The position numbers and the translations under genes were made by a program. This document shows positions 52,536-61,413 of a stretch of DNA of 64,000 nt, in pieces (the stretch's first letter is position 1; each line of letters begins with the position of its first letter). Source of the stretch: Taibaiella sp. (GTDB taxonomy: Bacteria > Bacteroidota > Bacteroidia > Chitinophagales > Chitinophagaceae); contig JACDGL010000007.1 in NCBI GenBank assembly GCA_013815385.1, forward strand, positions 1 through 64,000, given 5' to 3'. Below the pieces are notes generated by a model, which saw only the letters and a program-made list of their open reading frames with translations, did not search any database and was not told the DNA's origin.

Positions 52536-53090
52536 TTAATAAAGTTGGGGAACATAATAAGGAGAGATGAGCAGGTAAACGAGTACCCCGGTAATACTTA
52601 CATAGAGCCATAAAGGCCAGGTGTACCTGGCAAGCTTTGTATGCTTTCCAAACTCCCCTATAAGTGCCCTATACGCTGTAAACAATATAAATGGCAGTAT
52701 TATAGCGGCAAGCGGTATGTGGGTAGCCAGTATGAAGTAATATACATACTTCATAGTACCATTGCCTCCATAATGTGTTTCGCCGGCAAGCAGATGATGG
52801 CCTATGTAAGAAACCAGAAAACATACAGAAAGTACTATGGCGGCAAGCATTAATCTTTTATGCAGCAGGTAGTTTTTTCTTTTAATAGCAACCATCGCTA
52901 ATATCAGCAATAAAGAAACAGCTGCATTAATAATAGCGCTGAGCGCTGCAAAAAGATGAACATTAAAGCCCAGGTCTAGATGTAGCTTGTATTTTGAGAG
53001 TATTACAATGGCGGCAAAGATGACAAAAGAAACTGTTAGGATTAATAAGCGTGCCTGCTTATCATTTTTCTTTAGTATTGGTGTTAGCAT
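52536..53090 (-). CDS. DUF420 membrane protein
   Basis: The 184-residue product has about five hydrophobic segments and matches DUF420 (CtaM-like), found beside cytochrome oxidase genes. AALSAIINAAVSLLLILAMV and LLHKRLMLAAIVLSVCFLVS precede a conserved HHLLAGETHYGG segment with His residues. It is likely to help heme-copper oxidase assembly. It is preceded by SCO1 on the same strand with 26 bases between. Confidence 0.85.
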   Translation of the reverse strand: MLTPILKKNDKQARLLILTVSFVIFAAIVILSKYKLHLDLGFNVHLFAALSAIINAAVSLLLILAMVAIKRKNYLLHKRLMLAAIVLSVCFLVSYIGHHLLAGETHYGGNGTMKYVYYFILATHIPLAAIILPFILFTAYRALIGEFGKHTKLARYTWPLWLYVSITGVLVYLLISPYYVPQLY

Positions 53091-53116
53091 GTGTACTATT
53101 TTGTGAGCAATATTAT

Positions 53117-53812
53117 TTAGTGTTTTTTCATTTTAGGTCTCTCCAGCGATAACAATATGATATCGTCGGCACATCGTTTTATGTCAGCACTGTCCAACCC
53201 GTCATAATATCCTCTTATATAACGGTTCCGGTCAAGAAGTACTAGTTTTTGCGTATGTATAAAATCATCTGGGCCACCATCTCCGGGCTGCAGAGAAACA
53301 AATAACTGGTTACGGGCATAATCATAAATAGTTTTTTTATTACCAGTAAGGAACCACCAGTTATCGTGGTTTACATCAAACCGATCTGCATAAGAGCGTA
53401 ATACCGGAAATGAATCATGGCCGGGATTAACAGTTATAGACAGCAACTGCACCATTGTATCGTTCTTCTTAAAAGCCCGCTCCAGCAATTTCATATTGGC
53501 AGTAAGGCGCGGACATATAGTGGGGCAATTAACAAAAAAGAAATCTATTACCACACATTTACTCTTCAGATCTTTATTTACCGATATCACCTGGCCGAGC
53601 TGATTGGTAAGTTCTATATCTGTTACTTTATGAAATAATGTATCGTTATTCTTCGTAACGCTGTCGGCAACATAATAATGAGGCATGTGTATTTTCCCAC
53701 TCTTTACATCCCGCTTTACCATCCAGACTACTATAAAATAAAACGACAACGGTAGCAATGCTGCTACCGTCAGTCCTAATATAAAGGTCTTGCTTTTGTT
53801 CTTATTATTCAT
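53117..53812 (-). CDS. SCO1/SenC family copper chaperone
   Basis: The 231-residue product has an N-terminal membrane anchor (about 9-31) and a thioredoxin-like domain. The copper-binding C-x-x-x-C is at 96-100 (NCPTICP), and the conserved His is in FIHTQKLVLLD. It probably loads Cu into the CuA site of cytochrome oxidase. It lies between the subunit IV and DUF420 genes. Complete. Confidence 0.92.
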   Translation of the reverse strand: MNNKNKSKTFILGLTVAALLPLSFYFIVVWMVKRDVKSGKIHMPHYYVADSVTKNNDTLFHKVTDIELTNQLGQVISVNKDLKSKCVVIDFFFVNCPTICPRLTANMKLLERAFKKNDTMVQLLSITVNPGHDSFPVLRSYADRFDVNHDNWWFLTGNKKTIYDYARNQLFVSLQPGDGGPDDFIHTQKLVLLDRNRYIRGYYDGLDSADIKRCADDIILLSLERPKMKKH

Positions 53813-53824
53813 TGATACCTATGA

Positions 53825-54241
53825 TCATCTTGTAGGTGAAGCAGAATTCATGTGCAGCCAAAAGAAACCATCGCTGAGGAATGCTATGATGAACCATATA
53901 AACAAGGTCAACGGTATCATTACTGTTATCAGGAAGTTTTTCTTTTCATCGCCAAGATGCATAAAAATAGCCACAATATAGCCGGCTTTGAACAAGGTAA
54001 GTGCCAGGAAAAAGACGGCTACCAATACCTTTGGCATGTTATGGCTAAAGAACATACCTAGTATTACCTCTGCCACAGTAACTACAAGCAGTATCCAGAA
54101 TACACGCCAGATCTTTTTTACCTGGTTTTTGCTTTCAACTGAGTTTACATCAGTATGGTGCTGCATAACACCCGAGTATAGCTTTGACTGGTCGCCTTCG
54201 TAAAGATGCTGGATATTATCCTGGTTATGATGAGATGACAT
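53825..54241 (-). CDS. Cytochrome c oxidase subunit IV family protein
   Basis: The 138-residue product has a polar N-terminus (about 1-42) and three hydrophobic segments with IWRVFWILLVVTVAEVILGMF, FFLALTLFKAGYIVAIFMHL and the C-terminal IPLTLFIWFIIAF. Matches the short oxidase subunit IV (caa3/CyoD-like) proteins of Bacteroidota. It lies 29 bases downstream of the second subunit III gene. Confidence 0.88.
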   Translation of the reverse strand: MSSHHNQDNIQHLYEGDQSKLYSGVMQHHTDVNSVESKNQVKKIWRVFWILLVVTVAEVILGMFFSHNMPKVLVAVFFLALTLFKAGYIVAIFMHLGDEKKNFLITVMIPLTLFIWFIIAFLSDGFFWLHMNSASPTR

Positions 54242-54270
54242 GCTTAGAATATTTTAGTAAAAGTAAATGA

Positions 54271-55029
54271 TTAAAGGAGATAGAAGCAGGTGAATACAAA
54301 TACCCATACCAGATCTACAAAGTGCCAGTAAAGGCCTATTTTTTCTACCATTTCATAATGTCCTCTACGGGCATAAGTACCATTGACTGTATTTACCATA
54401 ATCATGATATTGAAACACACGCCTGATAATACATGGCCCCCGTGGAAGCCTGTAATAGTAAAGAAATAATTAAAAAAGTCGTGTGTAGCCTGCAAACCGT
54501 GTAACGGGAAATTCTTTAATTGTGAAGCCACCTCGGTGTTATGCACATTAAAGAAATTACTGAAAGCACTAACAGGGGTAGAAGCATCTGTAAAAGAACC
54601 CCACCAACCACCTTCGGCATGCAGATGTGTCCACTCCCATGCCTGGCAGCTAAGGAATGCAATACCTCCTATAATTGTCCATAAAAGCCATTTTACAACC
54701 GTTTTACGATCGCCATAGTGGCCGGCATGTACTGCAAGCACCATAGTAACGGAGCTCATGATCAGGATAAAGGTCATAAGGCTCACAAACAATAACGGCA
54801 GGTTATAACCTTCCAGGAAAGGAAAGGTGCGGAACACCTGATTGGCATCGGGCCATACGGCACTGAAAAAACGCGTGGTACCATACGATATCAGGAAGGC
54901 CCCAAATGTGAAGGCATCTGATAACAGGAAAAACCACATCATCATCTTACCGTAACTTACATTGAAAGGCGAACGCCCACCACCCCATGCTCTTGGCTCT
55001 GCTGCTGCTGTTGTAGCTGTTTGTGACAT
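54271..55029 (-). CDS. Cytochrome c oxidase subunit III (second copy, long)
   Basis: The 252-residue product has about seven membrane segments and subunit III marks: YGKMMMWFFLLSDAFTFGAF, WLLWTIIGGIAFLSCQAWEW, and FHGGHVLSGVCFNIMI, ending in YWHFVDLVWVFVFTCFYL. Subunit III stabilises the oxidase core. It is the longer of two adjacent subunit III genes and starts 50 bases after the first. Confidence 0.92.
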   Translation of the reverse strand: MSQTATTAAAEPRAWGGGRSPFNVSYGKMMMWFFLLSDAFTFGAFLISYGTTRFFSAVWPDANQVFRTFPFLEGYNLPLLFVSLMTFILIMSSVTMVLAVHAGHYGDRKTVVKWLLWTIIGGIAFLSCQAWEWTHLHAEGGWWGSFTDASTPVSAFSNFFNVHNTEVASQLKNFPLHGLQATHDFFNYFFTITGFHGGHVLSGVCFNIMIMVNTVNGTYARRGHYEMVEKIGLYWHFVDLVWVFVFTCFYLL

Positions 55030-55079
55030 ATTTTATTTTAGGTTACTGTTGTGAATCGGGTGCGAATTTCGAAACAATT

Positions 55080-55652
55080 TTATTGATTTGCCAGAAAGAA
55101 GACAAATAAATATATCCACAATGCATCAACGAAGTGCCAGTAAGTGGCAACTACTTCCAATCCGGTAGCATTGTAGATCTTTACGCGTGTTCTAAAAGCC
55201 CTGAAAAATACTATTAATAATGCAATAATTCCACCTACTATGTGCAGTAAGTGCAATCCCGTAATTATATATAAAAATGATTCGCTTGGATTGCCATTTA
55301 CCCTTATGTGATTGGAATACAATTGCTTAAACCCAATTATCTGGAAAATAGTAAACAATACCCCCAGCAATAAAGTAATGGTTACTAAAGCTCGGTACCG
55401 GGGCATAGACCGCTGTTTGAATGCGCGTATTCCTAAAGTAAGCGTAATGCTGCTTAAAAGGATAGCCACTGTTGATACCCAAAAAATAGCAGGCAGTTTG
55501 TAATATACCCAGTTGCCCTGCGCCTCCCGTACTATATAGGCACTTGTAAACCCTGCAAACATCATGGCAATACTGCCCATACCCACCCACATAGCAAATT
55601 TATGTGGGTGAATTTTCTTTCGTTCTACAGGTGAACTGATCAATTTTTCCAT
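55080..55652 (-). CDS. Cytochrome c oxidase subunit III (first copy, short)
   Basis: The product is 190 residues from ATG 55652 (MEKLISSPVERKKIHPHKFA). It has five membrane segments and the subunit III ending TYWHFVDALWIYLFVFFL, plus FLYIITGLHLLHIVGGIIAL. A frame up to 55676 overlaps cyoE and is not needed. Two subunit III paralogues in a row are normal in Bacteroidota caa3-type loci. The cyoE stop lies 11 bases upstream. Confidence 0.9.
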   Translation of the reverse strand: MEKLISSPVERKKIHPHKFAMWVGMGSIAMMFAGFTSAYIVREAQGNWVYYKLPAIFWVSTVAILLSSITLTLGIRAFKQRSMPRYRALVTITLLLGVLFTIFQIIGFKQLYSNHIRVNGNPSESFLYIITGLHLLHIVGGIIALLIVFFRAFRTRVKIYNATGLEVVATYWHFVDALWIYLFVFFLANQ

Positions 55653-55662
55653 TTTACTTATA

Positions 55663-56562
55663 TTACAACTTATCAAAAAACAAAGCCAGCAGCACCGTTG
55701 GTAAATAAATAAAGGACGAGAACATAACCCTGCGGGCGGACTTATGGTCGTTTTTTATAAAAAAGATCATGGAGGCTATGAAGTACATGATACCGCATGC
55801 TATACATATCCACATACCCGTATTGCCGGTAAGCCCTATAGCCCTTGGCATAACGGCAAGCGGTATCAGGATAAGGCTGTAGAACATGCACTGCAGCCCG
55901 GTAAAACGTGTCTTGCCATCTTTAGATGGAAGCATGTGGATCCCGGCATTGTGGTAATCATCATATCCCACCCATGCTATAGCCCAAAAATGGGGGAACT
56001 GCCAGAAAAACTGTATCAGGAATAATACCCAACCGCCCAGCCCTATACTACCAGTGGCGGCCGCCCAGCCTATAAGTGGCGGTAATGCACCCGGTATAGC
56101 CCCTATGAATACTGCTACAGGATGCACCTTCTTCATAGGTGTGTAGGCAAATGCATAAAGCAATAATGATAATAAACTAAGGAGACCTGCAAGGGGATTA
56201 AAAAAATAACCTAAGATAAATGAACCGCCAAGTCCGGTGACAATAGCAAATACCCATGCTTCTGAATGATGCATACGCCCATCAGGCATAGGCCTGTTCA
56301 TGGTGCGCTTCATCAGTTTATCGCTATTGCGTTCTATTATCTGGTTAATAGTATTGGCACCGCCGGTAACCATGATACCCCCTAAGAATAAAATAAGGAC
56401 AAGCGTCCAGTTGAAGGTGATGCCTGGAGCCATAAGGTAGCCTATAACGCTGCTGAAAACCACCATAAAACTGAGGTTGGGTTTCAGCAACTGGGCATAA
56501 TCTCTGGTGCGACCCAGAATAAGCATATGCCACTTTGCCTTGATGGTTTCTTCCTGCAACAT
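55663..56562 (-). CDS. cyoE: Protoheme IX farnesyltransferase
   Basis: The 299-residue product has about eight membrane helices and two Asp-rich prenyl-binding motifs, NTINQIIERNSDKLMKRT and GYDDYHNAGIHML. It is a UbiA-superfamily enzyme that makes heme O from protoheme and farnesyl diphosphate, the first step to heme A for the oxidase. It heads the oxidase accessory operon, with a promoter box about 30 bases upstream. Confidence 0.94.
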   Translation of the reverse strand: MLQEETIKAKWHMLILGRTRDYAQLLKPNLSFMVVFSSVIGYLMAPGITFNWTLVLILFLGGIMVTGGANTINQIIERNSDKLMKRTMNRPMPDGRMHHSEAWVFAIVTGLGGSFILGYFFNPLAGLLSLLSLLLYAFAYTPMKKVHPVAVFIGAIPGALPPLIGWAAATGSIGLGGWVLFLIQFFWQFPHFWAIAWVGYDDYHNAGIHMLPSKDGKTRFTGLQCMFYSLILIPLAVMPRAIGLTGNTGMWICIACGIMYFIASMIFFIKNDHKSARRVMFSSFIYLPTVLLALFFDKL

Positions 56563-56593
56563 TAATACCAGAATATCAGGGGTAAATGAGGTG

Positions 56594-56602
56594 GCAAAGG
56601 TA
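56594..56602 (-). promoter_or_regulatory. -7 box for the cyoE operon
   Basis: The minus strand reads TACCTTTGC, a full match to TAnnTTTG, 31 bases before the cyoE ATG. No clear -33 TTG is seen. It would drive cyoE through the small CxxC protein. Confidence 0.55.
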
Positions 56603-56771
56603 ATAAATGCTTACTAAAAATCGTTGAATGTTGGTAACAATAATTAAGCTCGGCCTTAACCTATTAACTAATAGGAATTTAGTACGACTGATCTTACCAT
56701 ATATGTCTTATAATTTCATGACCATTACTAATAAAATGTGTCAATAATACGTCTATAGTAAAAAAGCTTTA

Positions 56772-57152
56772 ATGAAATCTGCATTCAACACGGTAAACTC
56801 TTTCAGGAAATATTTTTCAATAGTTATTATAGGCGGCATATTGGGTAGCTATTCCTGTAGTAAAAACTCATCTCCCTCTGTACCTGCAGATCAGAAATAT
56901 TTTCCTCAGGTAAAAACCATCTTACAAAACAATTGCATGAGTTGCCACAACTCAGCTGGTAGCTGGGAGGGACGGCCTACCGCGTTTGATGATGACAGCG
57001 AAATAGTAGCTGCTCACGCCTCTATTAAAGCGGCAATAACAGACCCGGTAACGCCTACAAACCGGCGTATGCCCCAAATAGGCCAACTTAGCGCAAGCGA
57101 CATAGACATCATGGTAAAATGGGATGCGAAAGGTGGTGGGGTAAATGATTAA
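56772..57152 (+). CDS. c-type cytochrome-like lipoprotein
   Basis: The 126-residue product has a lipoprotein-like signal (IVIIGGILGSYSC) and a single heme-binding C-x-x-C-H in NNCMSCHNSAG, with a distal Met in NRRMPQIG as a possible axial ligand. It is probably an exported electron carrier or heme protein. It is divergent from the cyoE operon, with 209 bases between them, so it may serve the same respiratory chain. Its tail overlaps the convergent orphan gene by four bases. Confidence 0.8.
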   Translation: MKSAFNTVNSFRKYFSIVIIGGILGSYSCSKNSSPSVPADQKYFPQVKTILQNNCMSCHNSAGSWEGRPTAFDDDSEIVAAHASIKAAITDPVTPTNRRMPQIGQLSASDIDIMVKWDAKGGGVND

Positions 57153-57973
57153 TCCTTTTTTGTGTCTCTGCGTAAAGGAACTATCACTAATCCTGTAGTC
57201 TCACTATTCCAAATCGAAACATATTTATTTGACACAATCGATATTTGCTTAATGTTTTTATTATATTGATATAACATTGAAGTACAAATATCAGTTGGAG
57301 TAATAAATGAACTATAATACGGTAGATGATTGTGAATACAACCTATAGTACTATCGGACAAATGTTCTGGCCTTACATCAATAGGAATTAACCCTTCATG
57401 AAGTTTGTTTATCAATTCTATTTTGTTGTTCTTATCAAAAATAACCAAATAGTCATTCCCAAAATATACAGTACCATTGTCCTTGCTACCAGTCATTATA
57501 TATGCAATGTGTCTATCTTTTTCAATTATTGGTACAATATTGAAATTGGTATTCTGATACCATTTTACAATTGGACAATTCACTATTGAATCTCTGACTT
57601 TTCGTCTCAAAAAAAAATATTCTTTCTCCAGAGAACTTAAACTTCTCCTTTCATTGTTGGATTCAACTGTTTCTTTACTAAAAGTGCTATCGTAGTCTGC
57701 CGAGAACATAATTTTAGGATCATCTTCATTAGAAACGAAAACAAATCTTGTTTTGTTACCGATCGGATAGGAGAAATATCCACCAACCCCTATTGGCATG
57801 CTATATTTTTCTATGAAAAGATCAGTTCCTTTCCAAGAAGCTTTTTCTAAACGATATAACAATAACCCTTCTTTTTTTATCTCCCTTGATTTCACTGCTA
57901 ATTCATTTTCTGATAGGGAGGTCTGTCCATATAGATTTGTTGCAGCAAACATTAGTAGGATAATCCATTTCAT
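57149..57973 (-). CDS. Secreted orphan protein, A/T-rich
   Basis: The product is 274 residues from ATG 57973 (MKWIILLMFAATNLYGQ signal peptide). The frame extends to 57991 only by running into the fusA terminator. The mature part is beta-rich with no motif that I recognise; sections include VGGYFSYPIGNKTRFVF and AYIMTGSKDNGTVYFGNDYL. The base composition is visibly more A/T-rich than fusA and the oxidase genes, suggesting recent arrival. Confidence 0.6.
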   Translation of the reverse strand: MKWIILLMFAATNLYGQTSLSENELAVKSREIKKEGLLLYRLEKASWKGTDLFIEKYSMPIGVGGYFSYPIGNKTRFVFVSNEDDPKIMFSADYDSTFSKETVESNNERRSLSSLEKEYFFLRRKVRDSIVNCPIVKWYQNTNFNIVPIIEKDRHIAYIMTGSKDNGTVYFGNDYLVIFDKNNKIELINKLHEGLIPIDVRPEHLSDSTIGCIHNHLPYYSSFITPTDICTSMLYQYNKNIKQISIVSNKYVSIWNSETTGLVIVPLRRDTKKD

Positions 57974-57985
57974 ACCACAATATAA

Positions 57986-58020
57986 AAACAAATCGTTCCG
58001 ATGTACATCGGAACGATTTT
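57986..58020 (-). terminator. Terminator of fusA, a perfect 30-base palindrome
   Basis: 57991-58020 is a perfect palindrome (arm AAATCGTTCCGATG, two-base centre), followed on the minus strand by TTG then a T-run at 57986-57990. It lies 20 bases after the fusA stop. Confidence 0.78.
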
Positions 58021-58039
58021 TATAAATATACTAATGAAA

Positions 58040-60181
58040 TTAAGCTTTTACTTTACCTTTTGCTTTGGCAACTACTTCTTCTTCTATGTTGCGGGGTGCC
58101 GGTGCGTAGTGGCTGAATTCCATTACGGATGTGGCACGGCCGGAAGATAGTGAACGCAGCTGTGTAACGTACCCGAACATTTCGCTCAGCGGTACTTTTG
58201 CTTTAATGATCTGGGCGCCATGCTTGCTATCCATACCTTCCAGTATAGCGCGGCGACGGTTAAGATCCCCTGTTACATCACCCATGTACTGATCGGGAGT
58301 GGTTACTTCCATCTTCATTATCGGCTCCAGCAATACAGGCTTTGTTTTGCGGCCTGCCTCACGGAAACCGGACTTAGCACACAATTCAAAAGACATGGAG
58401 TCAGAATCGACCTGGTGGAATGAACCATCAAATATACGTACCCTCATGCTTTCAACCGGGAAACCGGCAAGCGCACCTGTACCCATAGATGATTCAAAAC
58501 CCTTCTGGATGGCAGGTATAAATTCGCGCGGGATAGAGCCCCCGAAAATTTCATTGACAAACTGGAAGTTGCCTTTGCCTTCTTTCAGGAATTCTTCATC
58601 GGCCGGGCCTATTTCAAATTCAATATCGGCAAACTTACCACGACCACCAGTCTGTTTCTTGTATATCTCGCGATGTTCTATCTTCATCGTGAATGCTTCT
58701 TTGTAAGCAACCATCGGCGCACCCTGGTTGATCTCCACCTTAAATTCGCGACGCATACGGTCTACGATAATTTCAAGGTGCAATTCGCCCATACCACGCA
58801 GTATCGTCTGGCCGGTATCCTCATCTGTGTTTACACGCAGTGTAGGATCTTCTTCTACCAGCTTGGCAATTGCCATACCCATCTTATCGGCATCTACCTG
58901 TGTTTTAGGCTCTATAGCTATAGATATTACAGGCTCAGGGATGAACATGTTTTCCAGTACTATGGGGTGCTTTTCATCACATAGGGTATCACCTGTCTTT
59001 ATTTCTTTAAAACCAACGGCAGCACCAATATCACCGGCTTCGATGAAATCAATAGGGTTCTGCTTGTTAGCGTGCATCTGCATAATACGGCTGATACGCT
59101 CGTTCTTGCCTGAACGTACATTCAGTACATACGAACCAGCATCCAGATGACCGGAATAGCACCGGAAGAATGCCAGGCGGCCTACGAACGGATCGGTCAT
59201 GATCTTAAACGCAAGGGCAGCAAACGGTTCCTTAGCATCGGGCCTACGGGATATTTCTTCGCCGGTATCAGGATCAATGCCTTTAATAGATTCTACATCG
59301 AGCGGGCTGGGCAGGTAACGGATAACTGCATCGAGCGCTGTCTGTACTCCTTTATTCTTATAAGCAGAACCGCAAAGCATAGGCACAATACTCATGTCTA
59401 TAGTAGCCTTGCGCACTGCGTCGTGTATCTCGTCTTCACTGATGCTGTTGGGATCTTCGAAGAATTTCTCCATCAGCTTATCATCGTACTCTGCTACAGC
59501 TTCTACAAGCTGCGCGCGCCAATGGTTGGCTTCTTCGAGCATATCAGCAGGTATCTCGCCTTCTGTATACGTCATACCCTGTGTTGAATCATCCCATATG
59601 GTTGTCTTCATACGGATAAGATCTATAACACCTATAAAATTATCTTCAGCACCAATAGGCAACTGCAGGGGTACTGATTTAGCACCAAGCATATCGCGCA
59701 CCTGCTGTACCACCATAAGGAAGTCAGCACCTACACGATCCATTTTGTTAACAAAACCGAGACGTGGTACACGATAACGGTTGGCCTGGCGCCATACAGT
59801 CTCCGACTGTGGCTCCACACCATCTACAGCCGAGAACAACGCAACCAGACCATCCAGTACACGCATAGAGCGTTCTACCTCGATAGTAAAGTCAACGTGA
59901 CCGGGAGTATCAATGATATTAAACTTGTATTTTTTAGATTCCGGCAATGCTTTGCCCTGTATAGTAGGGAAACTCCAGAAGCAGGTAGTAGCTGCTGAGG
60001 TAATGGTAATACCGCGTTCCTGTTCCTGCGCCATCCAGTCCATAGTGGCGGCACCTTCGTGCACTTCACCTATTTTATGGTTTACACCAGTGTAGTAAAG
60101 AATGCGTTCTGTAGTAGTGGTCTTACCGGCGTCAATGTGCGCTGCAATACCAAAGTTGCGCTGTAAGCGTAAGTCTGCCAT
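58040..60181 (-). CDS. fusA: Elongation factor G
   Basis: The 713-residue product is EF-G, the GTPase that moves tRNAs and mRNA through the ribosome. It has the P-loop AAHIDAGKT (residues 13-21), the switch DTPGHVDFT and the GTP motif NKMD. Domain IV ([15 protein letters not shown]) and the C-terminal [16 protein letters not shown] follow. In many bacteria it sits between rpsG and rpsJ or tuf; here it is monocistronic with its own terminator, and rpsL, rpsG and tuf are absent from the window. Confidence 0.98.
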   Translation of the reverse strand: MADLRLQRNFGIAAHIDAGKTTTTERILYYTGVNHKIGEVHEGAATMDWMAQEQERGITITSAATTCFWSFPTIQGKALPESKKYKFNIIDTPGHVDFTIEVERSMRVLDGLVALFSAVDGVEPQSETVWRQANRYRVPRLGFVNKMDRVGADFLMVVQQVRDMLGAKSVPLQLPIGAEDNFIGVIDLIRMKTTIWDDSTQGMTYTEGEIPADMLEEANHWRAQLVEAVAEYDDKLMEKFFEDPNSISEDEIHDAVRKATIDMSIVPMLCGSAYKNKGVQTALDAVIRYLPSPLDVESIKGIDPDTGEEISRRPDAKEPFAALAFKIMTDPFVGRLAFFRCYSGHLDAGSYVLNVRSGKNERISRIMQMHANKQNPIDFIEAGDIGAAVGFKEIKTGDTLCDEKHPIVLENMFIPEPVISIAIEPKTQVDADKMGMAIAKLVEEDPTLRVNTDEDTGQTILRGMGELHLEIIVDRMRREFKVEINQGAPMVAYKEAFTMKIEHREIYKKQTGGRGKFADIEFEIGPADEEFLKEGKGNFQFVNEIFGGSIPREFIPAIQKGFESSMGTGALAGFPVESMRVRIFDGSFHQVDSDSMSFELCAKSGFREAGRKTKPVLLEPIMKMEVTTPDQYMGDVTGDLNRRRAILEGMDSKHGAQIIKAKVPLSEMFGYVTQLRSLSSGRATSVMEFSHYAPAPRNIEEEVVAKAKGKVKA

Positions 60182-60227
60182 TGTTGAATTATTAATAAAT
60201 TGAGATTAAACCCTTTAAAAATGAGGT

Positions 60228-60236
60228 GCAAAGGTA
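60228..60236 (-). promoter_or_regulatory. -7 box for fusA
   Basis: The minus strand reads TACCTTTGC, a full match to TAnnTTTG, 46 bases before the fusA ATG. No clear -33 TTG is found at the usual distance. Confidence 0.55.
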
Positions 60237-60605
60237 TGGAAATAATAATGAAAATTGGAAAATATGATGGGTAATACGCGTGGTAAATAATAGTGATGAT
60301 TGGATGACAATACGCGAACCTTAAAACACATTACTATTTTTTCAAACTTCTGCAAACTTCCGGTAACTTCTGCCAACAGAAATTAGAATAAATAACAGGT
60401 GTGGCTACTGCAAAGGTTTTGGATAGCCAGCGCTGAAAACGGATGTTTGGAAACGCGCGGGTGAAAATGGAAGTTTGATAGGAACATAAGGTTTGGGTTA
60501 TTAGCTATTGCAAGATACTATGGGGTTAAGAATTGAACAAAAGAAGATATCCACATCTTTAATATAACAGTATTGTTTTTTTGGCGATGTAAACTACGAG
60601 AGCTA

Positions 60606-60623
60606 GTTGGTGGGGACACCAAC
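60606..60623. repeat. Short inverted repeat
   Basis: GTTGGTG, loop GGGA, CACCAAC: a perfect 7-base-pair stem. It is next to a GCGAGATCGCC / GGCGATGACG section that also has a palindromic look (about 60652-60680). These resemble short intergenic palindromes seen in Bacteroidota, but no second copy is in this window. Confidence 0.35.
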
Positions 60624-60681
60624 AAGGGCGGAGAGTACCTTTCCTTATTTCGCGAGATCGCCTGGCGCCTGGCGATGACGC

Positions 60682-61272
60682 CTACCCACGGTAGTGGGGA
60701 CGACGGATAGGGGAACAAACATTCCCAATCATAATATTACACTCTACCCCAAAGGTCGATTCTATGGGTGTGAGGATGGAGAAAAGGCCCAATGAAAATC
60801 CGAATGCTCCGCCTATCGGCAGATCCATACAGGGATTCAGTATGAGTCCGCCTGTAAATGTGAAACTGCTTTTATACCTGTAAGTTCCGTAACCGCCCGG
60901 AGCAAAATCATGGCAGCTTACATAGTCTCCCAGCGCTATCCCACCCTTCAGTGTATATCTTCGAATATGGGCGGGCACAAAAAACGTTTTTCCATACATC
61001 AGCACTCCCACGCTTAGCCCCTGCAGCGGATAGGTCTCCAATAGCCCACGCGAATAATCAGTAGGGGTATTGACACTACGTCTTGCATTATAATAATACC
61101 CACCTGTAAAAACATTATCGTCCACTATCACATTTATCAATGCCTTAAAGCTTCCATGTGTGCCATCACCCACACCTATCTCCAGGTATTCATAACCGTA
61201 GTCTTCGTCCTGCGCATGTAAACAGGCAGGTAAAAGAGCAAGAACCATTAGGAAAAGAAAGAATGTTTTCAT
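60682..61272 (-). CDS. Exported protein of unknown function
   Basis: The 196-residue product has a signal peptide (MKTFFLFLMVLALLPACLHA, then QDED). L-P-A-C could also act as a lipobox. The mature part alternates hydrophobic and polar residues (YLEIGVGDGTHGSFKALINV, then GLSVGVLMYGKTFFVP and FTFTGGLILNP, ending FGVECNIMIGN), suggestive of beta strands in an outer-membrane protein. No family is recognised. It lies downstream of the M16 gene but is separated by a terminator. Confidence 0.6.
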   Translation of the reverse strand: MKTFFLFLMVLALLPACLHAQDEDYGYEYLEIGVGDGTHGSFKALINVIVDDNVFTGGYYYNARRSVNTPTDYSRGLLETYPLQGLSVGVLMYGKTFFVPAHIRRYTLKGGIALGDYVSCHDFAPGGYGTYRYKSSFTFTGGLILNPCMDLPIGGAFGFSLGLFSILTPIESTFGVECNIMIGNVCSPIRRPHYRG

Positions 61273-61354
61273 ACCCTAAAACTACCTCTACTGATCAGGG
61301 AATAATTTGATTTATATCAAATTATTCTATCTGCCCAGGACATCGTATACCCTC

Positions 61355-61393
61355 CAAAAAATATTAGGGGAGATAGGCAACTATCTCCCCTAA
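61355..61393 (-). terminator. Rho-independent terminator of the M16 peptidase gene
   Basis: A perfect 13-base-pair stem (TTAGGGGAGATAG at 61364-61376 with its complement at 61381-61393, loop GCAA on +) is followed on the minus strand by ATA and a T-run. It ends the peptidase gene just after its stop at 61414. Confidence 0.8.
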
Positions 61394-61413
61394 CACTCTA
61401 AATAAGCACATTT

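Larger units (their letters stand above)
60182..60681. other. 500-base noncoding stretch
   Basis: No plausible gene is seen on either strand. It holds the fusA promoter box (60228-60236) and a section with four short ACTTCT/ACTTCC/GGAAGTTT motifs (about 60342-60475). It also holds AAAGGTTTTGGATAGCCAGCGCT (split here: AAAGGTTTTGG at about 60413 and ATAGCCAGCGCT after it) and a small hairpin at 60606-60623. Part of it may be a decayed relative of the dispersed element in inverted orientation. Confidence 0.5.

Noticed and set aside
53751-53779. Hairpin ACGGTAGCA-ATGC-TGCTACCGT
   Set aside because: It lies inside the coding sequence of the SCO1 membrane anchor and has no T-run; codon choice explains it.
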